64,000 nt of DNA from positions 1 through 64,000 of the forward strand of contig CAYXPY010000004.1 of assembly GCA_964467345.1 (NCBI GenBank), read 5' to 3'. The notes below the pieces were generated by a model. It was not told the DNA's origin, searched no databases, and saw only the letters and a program-made list of their open reading frames with translations. Positions 49,695 to 57,976 of the stretch are shown in pieces. The first letter of the stretch is position 1; the number at the start of each line of letters is the position of its first letter. Origin of the DNA: SM1-50 sp964467345. Lineage in GTDB: Archaea; Thermoplasmatota; E2; DHVEG-1. The position numbers were made by a program, and so were the translations under genes.

Positions 49695-52361
49695 ATGGCG
49701 GGACGAAGTATCACAAAAAAAATTGGGGCGCTTGAATTTTCAGTATTATCACCAAATGAGATTCGCAAGATGAGTGCGACAAAGGTGATTACCGCTGATA
49801 CATATGATGATGATGGGTTTCCAATCACGATGGGGCTGATGGATCAACGTCTCAGTGTGATTGAACCTGGTCTGCGGTGTAAAACCTGCGGGCTTAAGGT
49901 AGGAAAAGACAAATGCCCAGGGCATTTCGGGCATATCGACCTTGCAATGCCCGTCATCCATGTCGGGTTTGTCAAGACCATCCGGAACTGTTTACGAGCG
50001 ACTTGTCGGAAATGCGGACGAATCATGCTTTCTGAAAAAGAATTAGAAGAACATCGAAAGACCATCATAAAAAACAACAACGAGGGACGCGACAACGCCT
50101 ATATCTTCAAGATGATCATCAGCACCGCGACAAAGACAGAAGCATGTCCACGATGCGCAGCGATGAGCGGGAAGATCGATCTGGATAAACCAACCTCTTT
50201 CCGCGAAAACGGTAAAAAACTCACCCCAACGGAGATCCGGGAGTGGCTTGAGAAAATCCCTGATGAGGACCTCCCGTTACTTGATATTAATGTTCAGTCA
50301 GCACGACCGGAATGGATGGTTCTTACCGTGTTGCCAGTACCACCGGTCACTGTTCGACCATCGGTCACCCTTGAGTCTGGTGAACGATCAGAGGACGATC
50401 TGACCCATAAACTTGTTGATGTGATAAGAATCAACCAGCGGCTTCAGGAGAACCGTGACGCGGGAGCACCACAGTTAATCGTCGAGGACCTCTGGGAGTT
50501 GCTGCAGTATCATGTGACGACCTACCTGGACAATCAAACCTCAGGTATCCCACCTGCAAGACATCGTTCGGGTAGACCCCTGAAGACACTAGCTCAACGG
50601 TTAAAAGGAAAAGAGGGCCGATTCCGTAGCAATCTATCTGGGAAACGAGTGAATTTCTCCGCACGAACGGTGATTTCCCCAGATCCAAACCTCAGCATCA
50701 ACGAAATCGGTGTCCCCGCAGAGATAGCACGGGAGCTGACCATCCCGGTACGGGTCACGACACAGAACCTGGAATGGTGCAAAAATCTTATCAAACAAAC
50801 TGCACAACCAGGAAAACCCGGGGAACACTACCGGCCGCATGTGAATTATGTAAAACGATACCGTGAGGGGGTAGAACAACGCATGAAGGTCACAGAGAAA
50901 AACGCTGATGACATCGCTGAGAAACTGGAGCTTGGTTTTATCATCGAACGGCAGTTGATGAACGGGGATATCGCCTTGTTCAATCGTCAACCATCGCTGC
51001 ATCGGATGTCGATGATGGCCCATCGTATCAAAGTGATGCCGAACCGGTCCTTCCGATTCAACCTTTCTGTCTGTCCCCCGTATAACGCTGATTTCGATGG
51101 CGATGAGATGAACCTGCATCTCCTCCAGGGAGAAGAGGCGAAAGCTGAGGCTGAGATCCTGATGAAAGTCCAGGAGAACCTGATGTCACCACGTTTCGGT
51201 GGGGTCATCATCGGGGGCCTGCATGACCATATCTCTGGCTGTTTCCTTCTCACCTATAAAGACAAGACATTCTCAAAAGAGAAAACCTCTGAGATCCTCT
51301 CGACGTTCAAATACAAAGGGAAGTTCCCTGAGGTCCATGAGCTCAACGGACAGAGCGTGGTGTACGGGAGAGACATCTTCAGCGTGTTGCTTCCAAAAGA
51401 CCTTACGCTTGAATATAAGGCTAAGGCCTGTTACCACTGTGAAGTCTGCAAAGCCGCAGAATGCCCCTATGGCGCGTATGTTGTTGTGAAGAACGGGAAG
51501 TTGAAACAAGGAATTGTCGATGAGAACAGCATCGGGTCGTTCAAAGGTAGGATTGTCGAAAGAATCATCCGGGACCATGGGACGGCTGCCGGCAGGATAT
51601 TCATCGATGATGTCACCAGACTAGGTATCGCGGTGGTGACCGTGATCGGGTTTACCACAAGCATTGACGATGAGGACATCCCTACCGAAGCGAAACGTCA
51701 GATCGGGGAAGGACTGCAGAAAGCACAGAACAAGATCAACACTCTAGTCACTGCCTATGAGCATGGTGAGCTGGAATCACTCCCGGGTCGAAGTCTGGAA
51801 GAAACCTTGGAGATGGAGATCATGCGAGTCACCGGGCGAGCCAGAGACATGGCTGGTGAGATAGCAAGTAAATACCTCGGATTGAACAACAGCGCCGTCA
51901 TTATGGCGAAATCTGGTGCCAGGGGGTCCATGCTGAACCTCTCGCAGATGTCCGGATGTGTCGGGCAGCAGGCGGTCAGAGGAGAACGAATCTCCCGTGG
52001 GTATAAATATCGGACGTTACCGCATTTCAAAAAAGGGGACCTGGGGGCCAGTGCAAAAGGCTTTGTTGCAAATAGTTACAAAAGTGGGTTAAACCCCACC
52101 GAGTACTTCTTCCATTCAATGGGAGGAAGAGAAGGTCTGGTCGACACCGCAGTCCGTACATCCCGTTCAGGATACATGCAACGTCGTCTCGTCAACGCCC
52201 TTGAAGACCTCAAGGTCGAAAACGACGGGACCGTGCGACACACCGGTGGTGAGATCATCCAGTTCCGATATGGTGATGATGGAGTCGACCCGACACGGAG
52301 CACAACCGGTAAAGCAGTAGACCTCGACCGTATCATCTATGATGTAAAGCAGGAGGGATAA
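49695..52361 (+). CDS. rpoA1: DNA-directed RNA polymerase subunit A'
   Basis: This 888-residue subunit contains the N-terminal zinc site CKTCGLKVGKDKCPGHFGH, RFRSNLSGKRVNFSARTVISP, and the catalytic Mg loop NADFDGDEMNLHL (about residue 463). It ends in the trigger-loop region (HSMGGREGLVDTAVRTSRSG YMQRRLV). It is followed 4 bases later by the A'' gene, the standard archaeal split. Confidence 0.97.
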   Translation: MAGRSITKKIGALEFSVLSPNEIRKMSATKVITADTYDDDGFPITMGLMDQRLSVIEPGLRCKTCGLKVGKDKCPGHFGHIDLAMPVIHVGFVKTIRNCLRATCRKCGRIMLSEKELEEHRKTIIKNNNEGRDNAYIFKMIISTATKTEACPRCAAMSGKIDLDKPTSFRENGKKLTPTEIREWLEKIPDEDLPLLDINVQSARPEWMVLTVLPVPPVTVRPSVTLESGERSEDDLTHKLVDVIRINQRLQENRDAGAPQLIVEDLWELLQYHVTTYLDNQTSGIPPARHRSGRPLKTLAQRLKGKEGRFRSNLSGKRVNFSARTVISPDPNLSINEIGVPAEIARELTIPVRVTTQNLEWCKNLIKQTAQPGKPGEHYRPHVNYVKRYREGVEQRMKVTEKNADDIAEKLELGFIIERQLMNGDIALFNRQPSLHRMSMMAHRIKVMPNRSFRFNLSVCPPYNADFDGDEMNLHLLQGEEAKAEAEILMKVQENLMSPRFGGVIIGGLHDHISGCFLLTYKDKTFSKEKTSEILSTFKYKGKFPEVHELNGQSVVYGRDIFSVLLPKDLTLEYKAKACYHCEVCKAAECPYGAYVVVKNGKLKQGIVDENSIGSFKGRIVERIIRDHGTAAGRIFIDDVTRLGIAVVTVIGFTTSIDDEDIPTEAKRQIGEGLQKAQNKINTLVTAYEHGELESLPGRSLEETLEMEIMRVTGRARDMAGEIASKYLGLNNSAVIMAKSGARGSMLNLSQMSGCVGQQAVRGERISRGYKYRTLPHFKKGDLGASAKGFVANSYKSGLNPTEYFFHSMGGREGLVDTAVRTSRSGYMQRRLVNALEDLKVENDGTVRHTGGEIIQFRYGDDGVDPTRSTTGKAVDLDRIIYDVKQEG

Positions 52362-52365
52362 GCCG

Positions 52366-53808
52366 ATGGCAAAACTGTTCTCAAAAAAGAAACCTGCACC
52401 TAAGAAACCTCTAAAGAAGCCTGCCGCGTCAAAAACAAAAAAACCAAGCGAAAAGCCGACGGTGAAAAGTAAAACCGCGCAACCTAAGAAACAACTCATA
52501 AAAACAAAAACTACTGTGGAAAAGAAAAAACCAAAAGAGACAAAGAAAAAGATTGTTGAGGTCGAGAAAAAAATAGAAAAAAAGAAAGAGCCGGAACGGA
52601 CATTTCTCCCTCCACCAAAAAAATTAGACGAAGAACCAAAGGAATATAAACCGATACGAGCAGACATTCAGAAGCTGCTGAAAAATCACTTCCTCCCTGT
52701 TTCTGTTATCGATGGAATCGTCGAACGAACAGCAAAGGATAAAGCCCTGCAGGGAAAACTGAAAAGTATCGTCGAAAAAGCCCTCGAGGAGTACGCAAAA
52801 AACCGAATCGACCCCACCGAAGCCTGTGGTATGATCAGCGCACAAAGCATCGGTGAGCCAGGAACCCAGATGACGATGCGTACCTTCCACTACGCGGGTG
52901 TCGCAGAAATCAATGTCACCCTGGGGTTACCGCGGTTAATCGAGATCGTGGATGCACGGTCTACCCCCTCGACACCAATGATGAACATCTACCTGCGGGA
53001 TGAATATCGAATCAACCCGGATCTTGCAAAAGAGATCGCAAACAAAATAGAGATAACAAGGCTTACCGATGTCGCCGACATCGAGATGGACCTGATTAAC
53101 ATCATCATCTTTATCAAACCAAACAAAAAGACGATGGAGAAGAAAGGAATCACTATTGATGATCTCTTGGAGCGCATCCAATCGCTTCGGAAGCTATCTG
53201 CTAAAGTTGAGAAAGAATCTATCAAAGTGACCTTGGATGAACCGGGGTACAAAGTGCTGCAGAACACCAACGAGACTCTGAAGAACCTGAAGATAAAAGG
53301 GATCGATGGGATCAAACGTGTCATCATACGAAAGGAGCCAAACGAAGGCTACGTGATTTATAGCGAAGGCAGCAACCTTAAGGAAGTCTTAGATATCGAA
53401 GGTGTTGATCCGTACCGAACCACCACAAACGACATCCATGCGATCGCACGGGAGCTTGGGATTGAAGCAGCGCGCAACATGATCATCCAAGAGGCATATG
53501 CCACGCTTTCAGAACAGGGGTTAAACGTTGATATGAGACATATCATGCTCGTGGCTGATGTGATGACTGCTGATGGGACGGTCCGGGCAATCGGTCGTCA
53601 TGGGGTGAGTGGGGAGAAAAGCAGTGTACTGTCACGTGCAGCCTTTGAAATCACCGTCAATCATCTGCTGCTGGCCAGCCAGCGGGGTGAATCCGATGAG
53701 CTGAACGGTGTGGCAGAGAACATCATCGTTGGTCAACCAGTAAACCTAGGCACAGGTGCCATTGAACTTGTGATGAATCCAAAAAAACCAAAACAGAAGG
53801 GAAAGTAA
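52366..53808 (+). CDS. rpoA2: DNA-directed RNA polymerase subunit A'' with Lys-rich N-terminal extension
   Basis: Residues ~97-480 are a normal A'' (EACGMISAQSIGEPGTQMTMRTFHYAG, IVDARSTPSTPMMNIYL, ADVMTADGTVRAIGRHGVSG). The first ~95 residues are a low-complexity Lys/Pro/Glu/Thr extension (SKKKPAPKKPLKKPAASK at the start) ending at the conserved IRADIQKLL. Archaeal A'' is usually ~380-400 residues; this one is 480. The ATG follows GGAGGGATAAGCCG. The extension would lie at the A'/A'' junction on the polymerase surface and could bind nucleic acid (inference). Confidence 0.96.
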   Translation: MAKLFSKKKPAPKKPLKKPAASKTKKPSEKPTVKSKTAQPKKQLIKTKTTVEKKKPKETKKKIVEVEKKIEKKKEPERTFLPPPKKLDEEPKEYKPIRADIQKLLKNHFLPVSVIDGIVERTAKDKALQGKLKSIVEKALEEYAKNRIDPTEACGMISAQSIGEPGTQMTMRTFHYAGVAEINVTLGLPRLIEIVDARSTPSTPMMNIYLRDEYRINPDLAKEIANKIEITRLTDVADIEMDLINIIIFIKPNKKTMEKKGITIDDLLERIQSLRKLSAKVEKESIKVTLDEPGYKVLQNTNETLKNLKIKGIDGIKRVIIRKEPNEGYVIYSEGSNLKEVLDIEGVDPYRTTTNDIHAIARELGIEAARNMIIQEAYATLSEQGLNVDMRHIMLVADVMTADGTVRAIGRHGVSGEKSSVLSRAAFEITVNHLLLASQRGESDELNGVAENIIVGQPVNLGTGAIELVMNPKKPKQKGK

Positions 53809-54111
53809 ATGGTAGACGTAAACAAAGTATTAAAGGATGTATCGAAGAAAGGAAAAATCATGATCGGAGAGAAACAGACGAAAACCGCAATTCAGAAAGG
53901 GACTGCAAAACTGGTGGTTGTAGCAGCGAACTGCCCAGACAAAAAAACCATCACAACCCTCGCAAACGACCAGAAGATACCGCTGTTCAGCTATCAATCC
54001 ACTGGCGTCGACCTTGGGTATTCCTGTGGGAAGAACTATTCAGTCTCCTGCCTTGCCGTGCTTGAAGAAGGAGAATCAAATATCCTGCAGCTTGTCAAGA
54101 AAAGGAACTAA
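53809..54111 (+). CDS. rpl30e: Ribosomal protein L30e
   Basis: This 100-residue L7Ae/L30e-fold protein begins VDVNKVLKDVSKKGKIMIGE and contains KLVVVAANCPDKKTITTLA and VDLGYSCGKNYSVSCLAVLE. In archaea L30e commonly follows rpoA2 and precedes nusA, as here; the start codon directly follows the rpoA2 stop. Confidence 0.95.
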   Translation: MVDVNKVLKDVSKKGKIMIGEKQTKTAIQKGTAKLVVVAANCPDKKTITTLANDQKIPLFSYQSTGVDLGYSCGKNYSVSCLAVLEEGESNILQLVKKRN

Positions 54112-54116
54112 CTACA

Positions 54117-54542
54117 ATGGCAGAGATAATTCTTTCAAACGAGACGGTCCAGTGTATTAATCTTGCTTCGAAGTATTCCGGGGCAGGCATCAGAGACTGT
54201 ATCGTTGAGGATGACCGTGTTGTCTTCATCGTCGAGAAAGGGCAACTAGGGATAGCGATAGGGAGCAAAGCTAAGAACCTGGAGAAACTGCGATTGCTTT
54301 TTAAGAAAAACGTCAAATTCGTCGAGTTCGATGACGATAAAACAAGGTTTGTCATGAACCTCTGTAAACCCTATGATATCAAGAAGGTCAGTTTCGAGGG
54401 AAACGACGAGGCAAGCGTCGCTCGGGTAGAGGTCAACCCGAAAGACAAGTCAAAATTAATCGGAAAAGGTGGACGAAACATCAACTTGATTCGGAAGATG
54501 GCTCAACGCCATCATCAGATAAAAGATGTCCAGATAGTCTAA
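54117..54542 (+). CDS. nusA: Transcription factor NusA, archaeal short form
   Basis: This 141-residue protein consists of two KH domains and lacks the bacterial N-terminal and S1 parts. Segments VVFIVEKGQLGIAIGSKAKNL and KSKLIGKGGRNINLIRKMAQ are the KH GxxG loops. In many archaea nusA is followed by rps12, rps7 and the elongation factor genes; here a proline-dehydrogenase-like cluster follows instead. Confidence 0.95.
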   Translation: MAEIILSNETVQCINLASKYSGAGIRDCIVEDDRVVFIVEKGQLGIAIGSKAKNLEKLRLLFKKNVKFVEFDDDKTRFVMNLCKPYDIKKVSFEGNDEASVARVEVNPKDKSKLIGKGGRNINLIRKMAQRHHQIKDVQIV

Positions 54543-54567
54543 AAAAAAAACCTTGTAAGGAGTTACT

Positions 54568-54575
54568 CTTTTAAA
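54568..54575 (+). promoter_or_regulatory. TATA box for the pdhAFXB-like operon
   Basis: CTTTTAAA lies 35-42 bases before the GTG at 54610, predicting a start near 54597 so that the AGGGGG ribosome-binding sequence (54598-54603) lies at the transcript's 5' end. Confidence 0.45.
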
Positions 54576-54609
54576 GGGTGGTCTGTTGCAGGATGATAGG
54601 GGGCTAAGT

Positions 54610-56064
54610 GTGCGCATACGAGCTCATCCTATTATTGATTTTCAGAAACGAAAAAAACTTCCGTTCTACTTCCAGAAAAAAAAGGTCATAGGTGAGCAGG
54701 GGGACACCATTGCCTCGGCGTTACACGCGGCGGGAGTCCGAACCCTTACCACGAGCCTTAAATACGAAAGCCCTCGAGGGTTTTTCTGCGGGATCGGGAA
54801 ATGCTCCTCCTGTCTGATGCGCGTAAACGGCATCCCGAATGTCCGGACGTGCATCGCACCGTTACAAGAAGGTATTTTCGTCGAAATGCAAGAGAAACTC
54901 GCGGAGTTGCCAAATGTAGCCTTTTCAGGAGAGCCAACAAAAACAGTAGATATCGATGTCCTGATCGTTGGTGCAGGCCCCGCTGGTCTTTGCGCGGCAA
55001 TCGAGAGTGCGACACAAGGGGCTTCGGTGTTACTTGTTGATGAAAACCAATGTGTCGGAGGTCAATTGGTCAAACAAACCCATAAATTCTTCGGCTCGAA
55101 ACAAGAACGTGCTGGAACACGTGGGATTCACATAGCAAAAGAACTAGAACAGGAGCTACAAAACCTGCAACAGCAGGGGAAAATCCAGCTGATGACCGAT
55201 GCGACAGTCATCGGGTATTACGAAAGTGAACGAAAACATCGATTCGGTGTCGTGAAACGCTGCGAGTACCAAAGCACGTTGTATGATGTCCGTTGTGACG
55301 CGGTGGTCCTAGCCTGTGGCGCGATGGAGAACATGCTGCTGTTCCCAGGAAACGACCTCCCTGGTGTGTATGGTGCTGGCGCGGTGCAGACGTTGATGAA
55401 TGTCTATGGAGTCAAACCAGGGAACCGAGTTCTGATGGTAGGAGCAGGCAATGTCGGCCTTATTGTCTCCTATCAGCTTTTACAAGCTGGAATCGCTGTG
55501 GACCGGGTCGTAGAAGCAGCACCCACCATCGGAGGATACAACGTACATGCCGCTAAACTACGTCGATGCGGAGTACCTATCTATACATCCCATTCCATTA
55601 AGGAAGTCTATGGAGACAAAAAGGTAGAAGGAGCCGTTGTCGTAAGACTTGATGAACACTGGAGGCCTATTACGGGAAGCGAAGAGAACGTTGCATGCGA
55701 CACGATCTGTCTTGCTGTAGGATTAACCCCCTCGACACGGTTGCTCTCTCAGATAGGAGCGACCTTAGAATTCATCCCGGAGGCAGGTGGGTATGTCGCA
55801 GTCCATGATGCATCGATGCAGACCTCAGTCAAAGGAGTCTATGTCGCAGGCGATGCATCCGGTATCGAGGAAGCATCAACCGCGATGATCGAAGGTAAAA
55901 TCGCTGGTCTCGCAGCAGCAATCCAGCTGGGTCGGTCTAAGAACAAAAAACTGCTTGAAGCGTATCGAGAAGAACTTTCACAGCTGCGGGCAGGTCCGTT
56001 TGGCGAGAAACCACGGATAGCGAAAGAAAAAATAGCAAAGCACGCAGAGGTGCACCATGCGTGA
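54610..56064 (+). CDS. pdhA: Dye-linked L-proline dehydrogenase alpha-like subunit
   Basis: This ~484-residue flavoprotein has an N-terminal [2Fe-2S] domain (GDTIASALHAAGV, RGFFCGIGKCSSCLMRVNG), then a pyridine-nucleotide/FAD oxidoreductase domain (VLIVGAGPAGLCAAIES, VLMVGAGNVGLIVSYQLLQ, GVYVAGDASGIEEAST). It matches the alpha subunit of the PDH1-type L-proline dehydrogenase and also HcnAB or sarcosine oxidase alpha. The gene order A-F-X-B favours PDH1. I chose GTG 54610, preceded by AGGGGG, over TTG 54586. It probably passes electrons from the FAD subunit onward to NAD or an acceptor. Confidence 0.82.
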   Translation: MRIRAHPIIDFQKRKKLPFYFQKKKVIGEQGDTIASALHAAGVRTLTTSLKYESPRGFFCGIGKCSSCLMRVNGIPNVRTCIAPLQEGIFVEMQEKLAELPNVAFSGEPTKTVDIDVLIVGAGPAGLCAAIESATQGASVLLVDENQCVGGQLVKQTHKFFGSKQERAGTRGIHIAKELEQELQNLQQQGKIQLMTDATVIGYYESERKHRFGVVKRCEYQSTLYDVRCDAVVLACGAMENMLLFPGNDLPGVYGAGAVQTLMNVYGVKPGNRVLMVGAGNVGLIVSYQLLQAGIAVDRVVEAAPTIGGYNVHAAKLRRCGVPIYTSHSIKEVYGDKKVEGAVVVRLDEHWRPITGSEENVACDTICLAVGLTPSTRLLSQIGATLEFIPEAGGYVAVHDASMQTSVKGVYVAGDASGIEEASTAMIEGKIAGLAAAIQLGRSKNKKLLEAYREELSQLRAGPFGEKPRIAKEKIAKHAEVHHA

Positions 56065-56524
56065 ATATGAGAAAACCGGTATCCTGTCCTTAAAAGATCT
56101 TCAGATACCGACAAAGAAACAACTCGAGAAAGGCGTCGCAATCCTTGAATGTGTCCAAGAGATACCCTGCAACCCTTGTGTGGACTCCTGCCCGGTTCAT
56201 GCGATTTCCATGAAAGACATCAACGCCCCCCCGGTGAATGATTTTGACAAATGCATCGGGTGTACGAAATGCGTTGGGGTATGCCCGGGGTTGGCGATTT
56301 TCGTTGTGAAGGTAAAAGGTGACAAAGCATGGGTGACGCTTCCCTACGAATTTGTCCCAGAACCGAAAAAAGGAACCATAGTTAAAGCATTAGACAGGAC
56401 CGGGAACGTCCGGGGAAACGCACTTGTCACAAAGGTGATAAAACAGGGAAAAACACATGTGGTGACCATTGAACTTGAAAGTGGCTTAGCCATGGATATC
56501 AGGAACATAAGGGTTGAGGTATGA
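56057..56524 (+). CDS. pdhF: Ferredoxin-like subunit of the proline dehydrogenase cluster
   Basis: This 155-residue protein has two 4Fe-4S motifs, IPCNPCVDSCPVHAI (about 35-49) and CIGCTKCVGVCPGLAI (about 66-81), then a ~70-residue beta-rich tail (VVKVKGDKAWVTLPYE, GNALVTKVIKQGKTHVVTI). The first motif is C-x2-C-x3-C with one Cys (ILEC) set further upstream. It overlaps both pdhA and pdhX, so the four genes are translationally coupled. Confidence 0.82.
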   Translation: MREYEKTGILSLKDLQIPTKKQLEKGVAILECVQEIPCNPCVDSCPVHAISMKDINAPPVNDFDKCIGCTKCVGVCPGLAIFVVKVKGDKAWVTLPYEFVPEPKKGTIVKALDRTGNVRGNALVTKVIKQGKTHVVTIELESGLAMDIRNIRVEV

Positions 56525-56793
56525 AGCGAAGCATTGTATGCCGATGTGAGGATATCAGTGAAGAGGATGTCATTCAAGCGATTGATGAGGGATACATCGA
56601 TATCGAGGAGCTGCGAAAGAAACTCCGGATAGGCATGGGTCCGTGTCAAGGACGTGTCTGCATCCAGTTGGTCGCCCGTATCCTTGAACGAAAAACCGGT
56701 AAGAAAATAAGCAAAATCCCGCTTCCAACCGTACGACCACCGCTGGTTCCTGTCTCCCTTGGAACACTGGCTAGTGAGAAAGATGAAAAGTAA
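56521..56793 (+). CDS. pdhX: BFD-like [2Fe-2S] subunit of the proline dehydrogenase cluster
   Basis: This 90-residue Fer2_BFD domain protein holds its cluster with VCRCEDISEEDVIQAI and MGPCQGRVCIQLVARI (C-x-C and C-x4-C). Equivalent small subunits occur in archaeal dye-linked L-proline dehydrogenase and as domains in related amine/opine dehydrogenases. The 3' end overlaps pdhB by 11 bases. Confidence 0.82.
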   Translation: MKRSIVCRCEDISEEDVIQAIDEGYIDIEELRKKLRIGMGPCQGRVCIQLVARILERKTGKKISKIPLPTVRPPLVPVSLGTLASEKDEK

Positions 56794-57931
56794 GGCAGAT
56801 GTCGTCATCATAGGAGGCGGAGTGAATGGCTGCTCTCTTGCATATCATCTGGCTAAAAAAGGCCTAGAGGTCGTTCTCGTCGAGAAAAACTATCTGTCCT
56901 CGGGTGCCACCGGAGCGTGCGGTGCAGGAATCCGCCAACAATGGTCCACTCGGGAGAACGCGTCCCTTGCGATTCAAAGTGTGAAGATTTTTGAGGGGTT
57001 AAACAAGGAACTTGGTCAGGATATCGAGTTTCGCCAAGGTGGCTATCTCATCGCAGTCCATGATAAAGCAGAGATGAAACAAGCCGAAAAGAACGTCGCG
57101 ATGCAGAGATCCCTTGGCTTGAAGGTTGATATCTTACAGCCTGATGAGATTACCAAGATAGTCCCCATCCTTGACGTGAAAGGAATGAAGGCTATTGGTG
57201 CGACGTTTTGCCCAACCGATGGCCATGCCAACCCGTTCAAGACCACGTTTGCGTACGCGGATGCGGCACGAAGGAATGGCGCTGAGATATATACCCATAC
57301 GAAAGTCATCAGTCTGAAGGCAACGAAAAAATCGATTCGTTCTGTCGTAACAGATCAGGGAACGATCCAAGCAGATGCCGTGGTAAATGCTGCTGGAATC
57401 GACTCAAAAGCAATCGCAGAATTGGTAAAGATAAAACTACCTCTTGCCGCGTATCGAAAAGAAATAATGGCTACTGAGCGATTAGAACCCCTTTTTGAGG
57501 CTATGGTGATTTCCTTTAAAGATGGGATTTACTTCAGTCAGCAGAAGGAAGGTCAAATCGTTGGTGGCATCCCGATTCCTGAAGAAAAAGAAGGATATAA
57601 GACGACTCCAACATTTGTCTTTTTGCAGCATATGGCGCACACATTAACAAGATATGCTCCTGTTCTCAAACACGTGAACCTTTTGCGGCATTGGACCGGG
57701 TTTTATGATGTCACCCCCGATGCTCGTCCCATTCTTGGCGAGGCAAAAGACGTAAAAGGATTTATTCAATGCAACGGCTTCAGCGGCCATGGATTTATGA
57801 TATCACCGATGGTATCAAAACTGCTTACCGATCTGATCGTCGAAGGGAAAACCACTGATGTCCTTGAAAGCCTCAATCTTGATCGTTTCAAAGGCAAGAA
57901 AATCGAAAAGGAACTCTCCGTGGTCGGGTGA
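56783..57931 (+). CDS. pdhB: FAD-dependent amino-acid dehydrogenase, PDH1 beta-like
   Basis: This 382-residue DAO-family flavoprotein has the FAD loop VVIIGGGVNGCSLAYHLAKKG, an active-site-side segment GATGACGAGIRQQW, and the C-terminal FYDVTPDARPILGE with GFIQCNGFSGHGFMISP. It is the catalytic subunit where L-proline or another amine or imino acid is oxidised. I chose the ATG at 56783 (MKSKADVVII). Family context points to L-proline; sarcosine, glycine and opines are alternatives that sequence does not exclude. Confidence 0.82.
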   Translation: MKSKADVVIIGGGVNGCSLAYHLAKKGLEVVLVEKNYLSSGATGACGAGIRQQWSTRENASLAIQSVKIFEGLNKELGQDIEFRQGGYLIAVHDKAEMKQAEKNVAMQRSLGLKVDILQPDEITKIVPILDVKGMKAIGATFCPTDGHANPFKTTFAYADAARRNGAEIYTHTKVISLKATKKSIRSVVTDQGTIQADAVVNAAGIDSKAIAELVKIKLPLAAYRKEIMATERLEPLFEAMVISFKDGIYFSQQKEGQIVGGIPIPEEKEGYKTTPTFVFLQHMAHTLTRYAPVLKHVNLLRHWTGFYDVTPDARPILGEAKDVKGFIQCNGFSGHGFMISPMVSKLLTDLIVEGKTTDVLESLNLDRFKGKKIEKELSVVG

Positions 57932-57943
57932 GGCAGGAATCAT

Positions 57944-57950
57944 AATATAC
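57944..57950 (+). promoter_or_regulatory. TATA box for gatE
   Basis: AATATAC lies 27-33 bases before the ATG at 57977, which has no ribosome-binding sequence; a leaderless transcript is expected. Confidence 0.45.
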
Positions 57951-57976
57951 GGTTCTTTTGTTTCGTATCGATAGAC

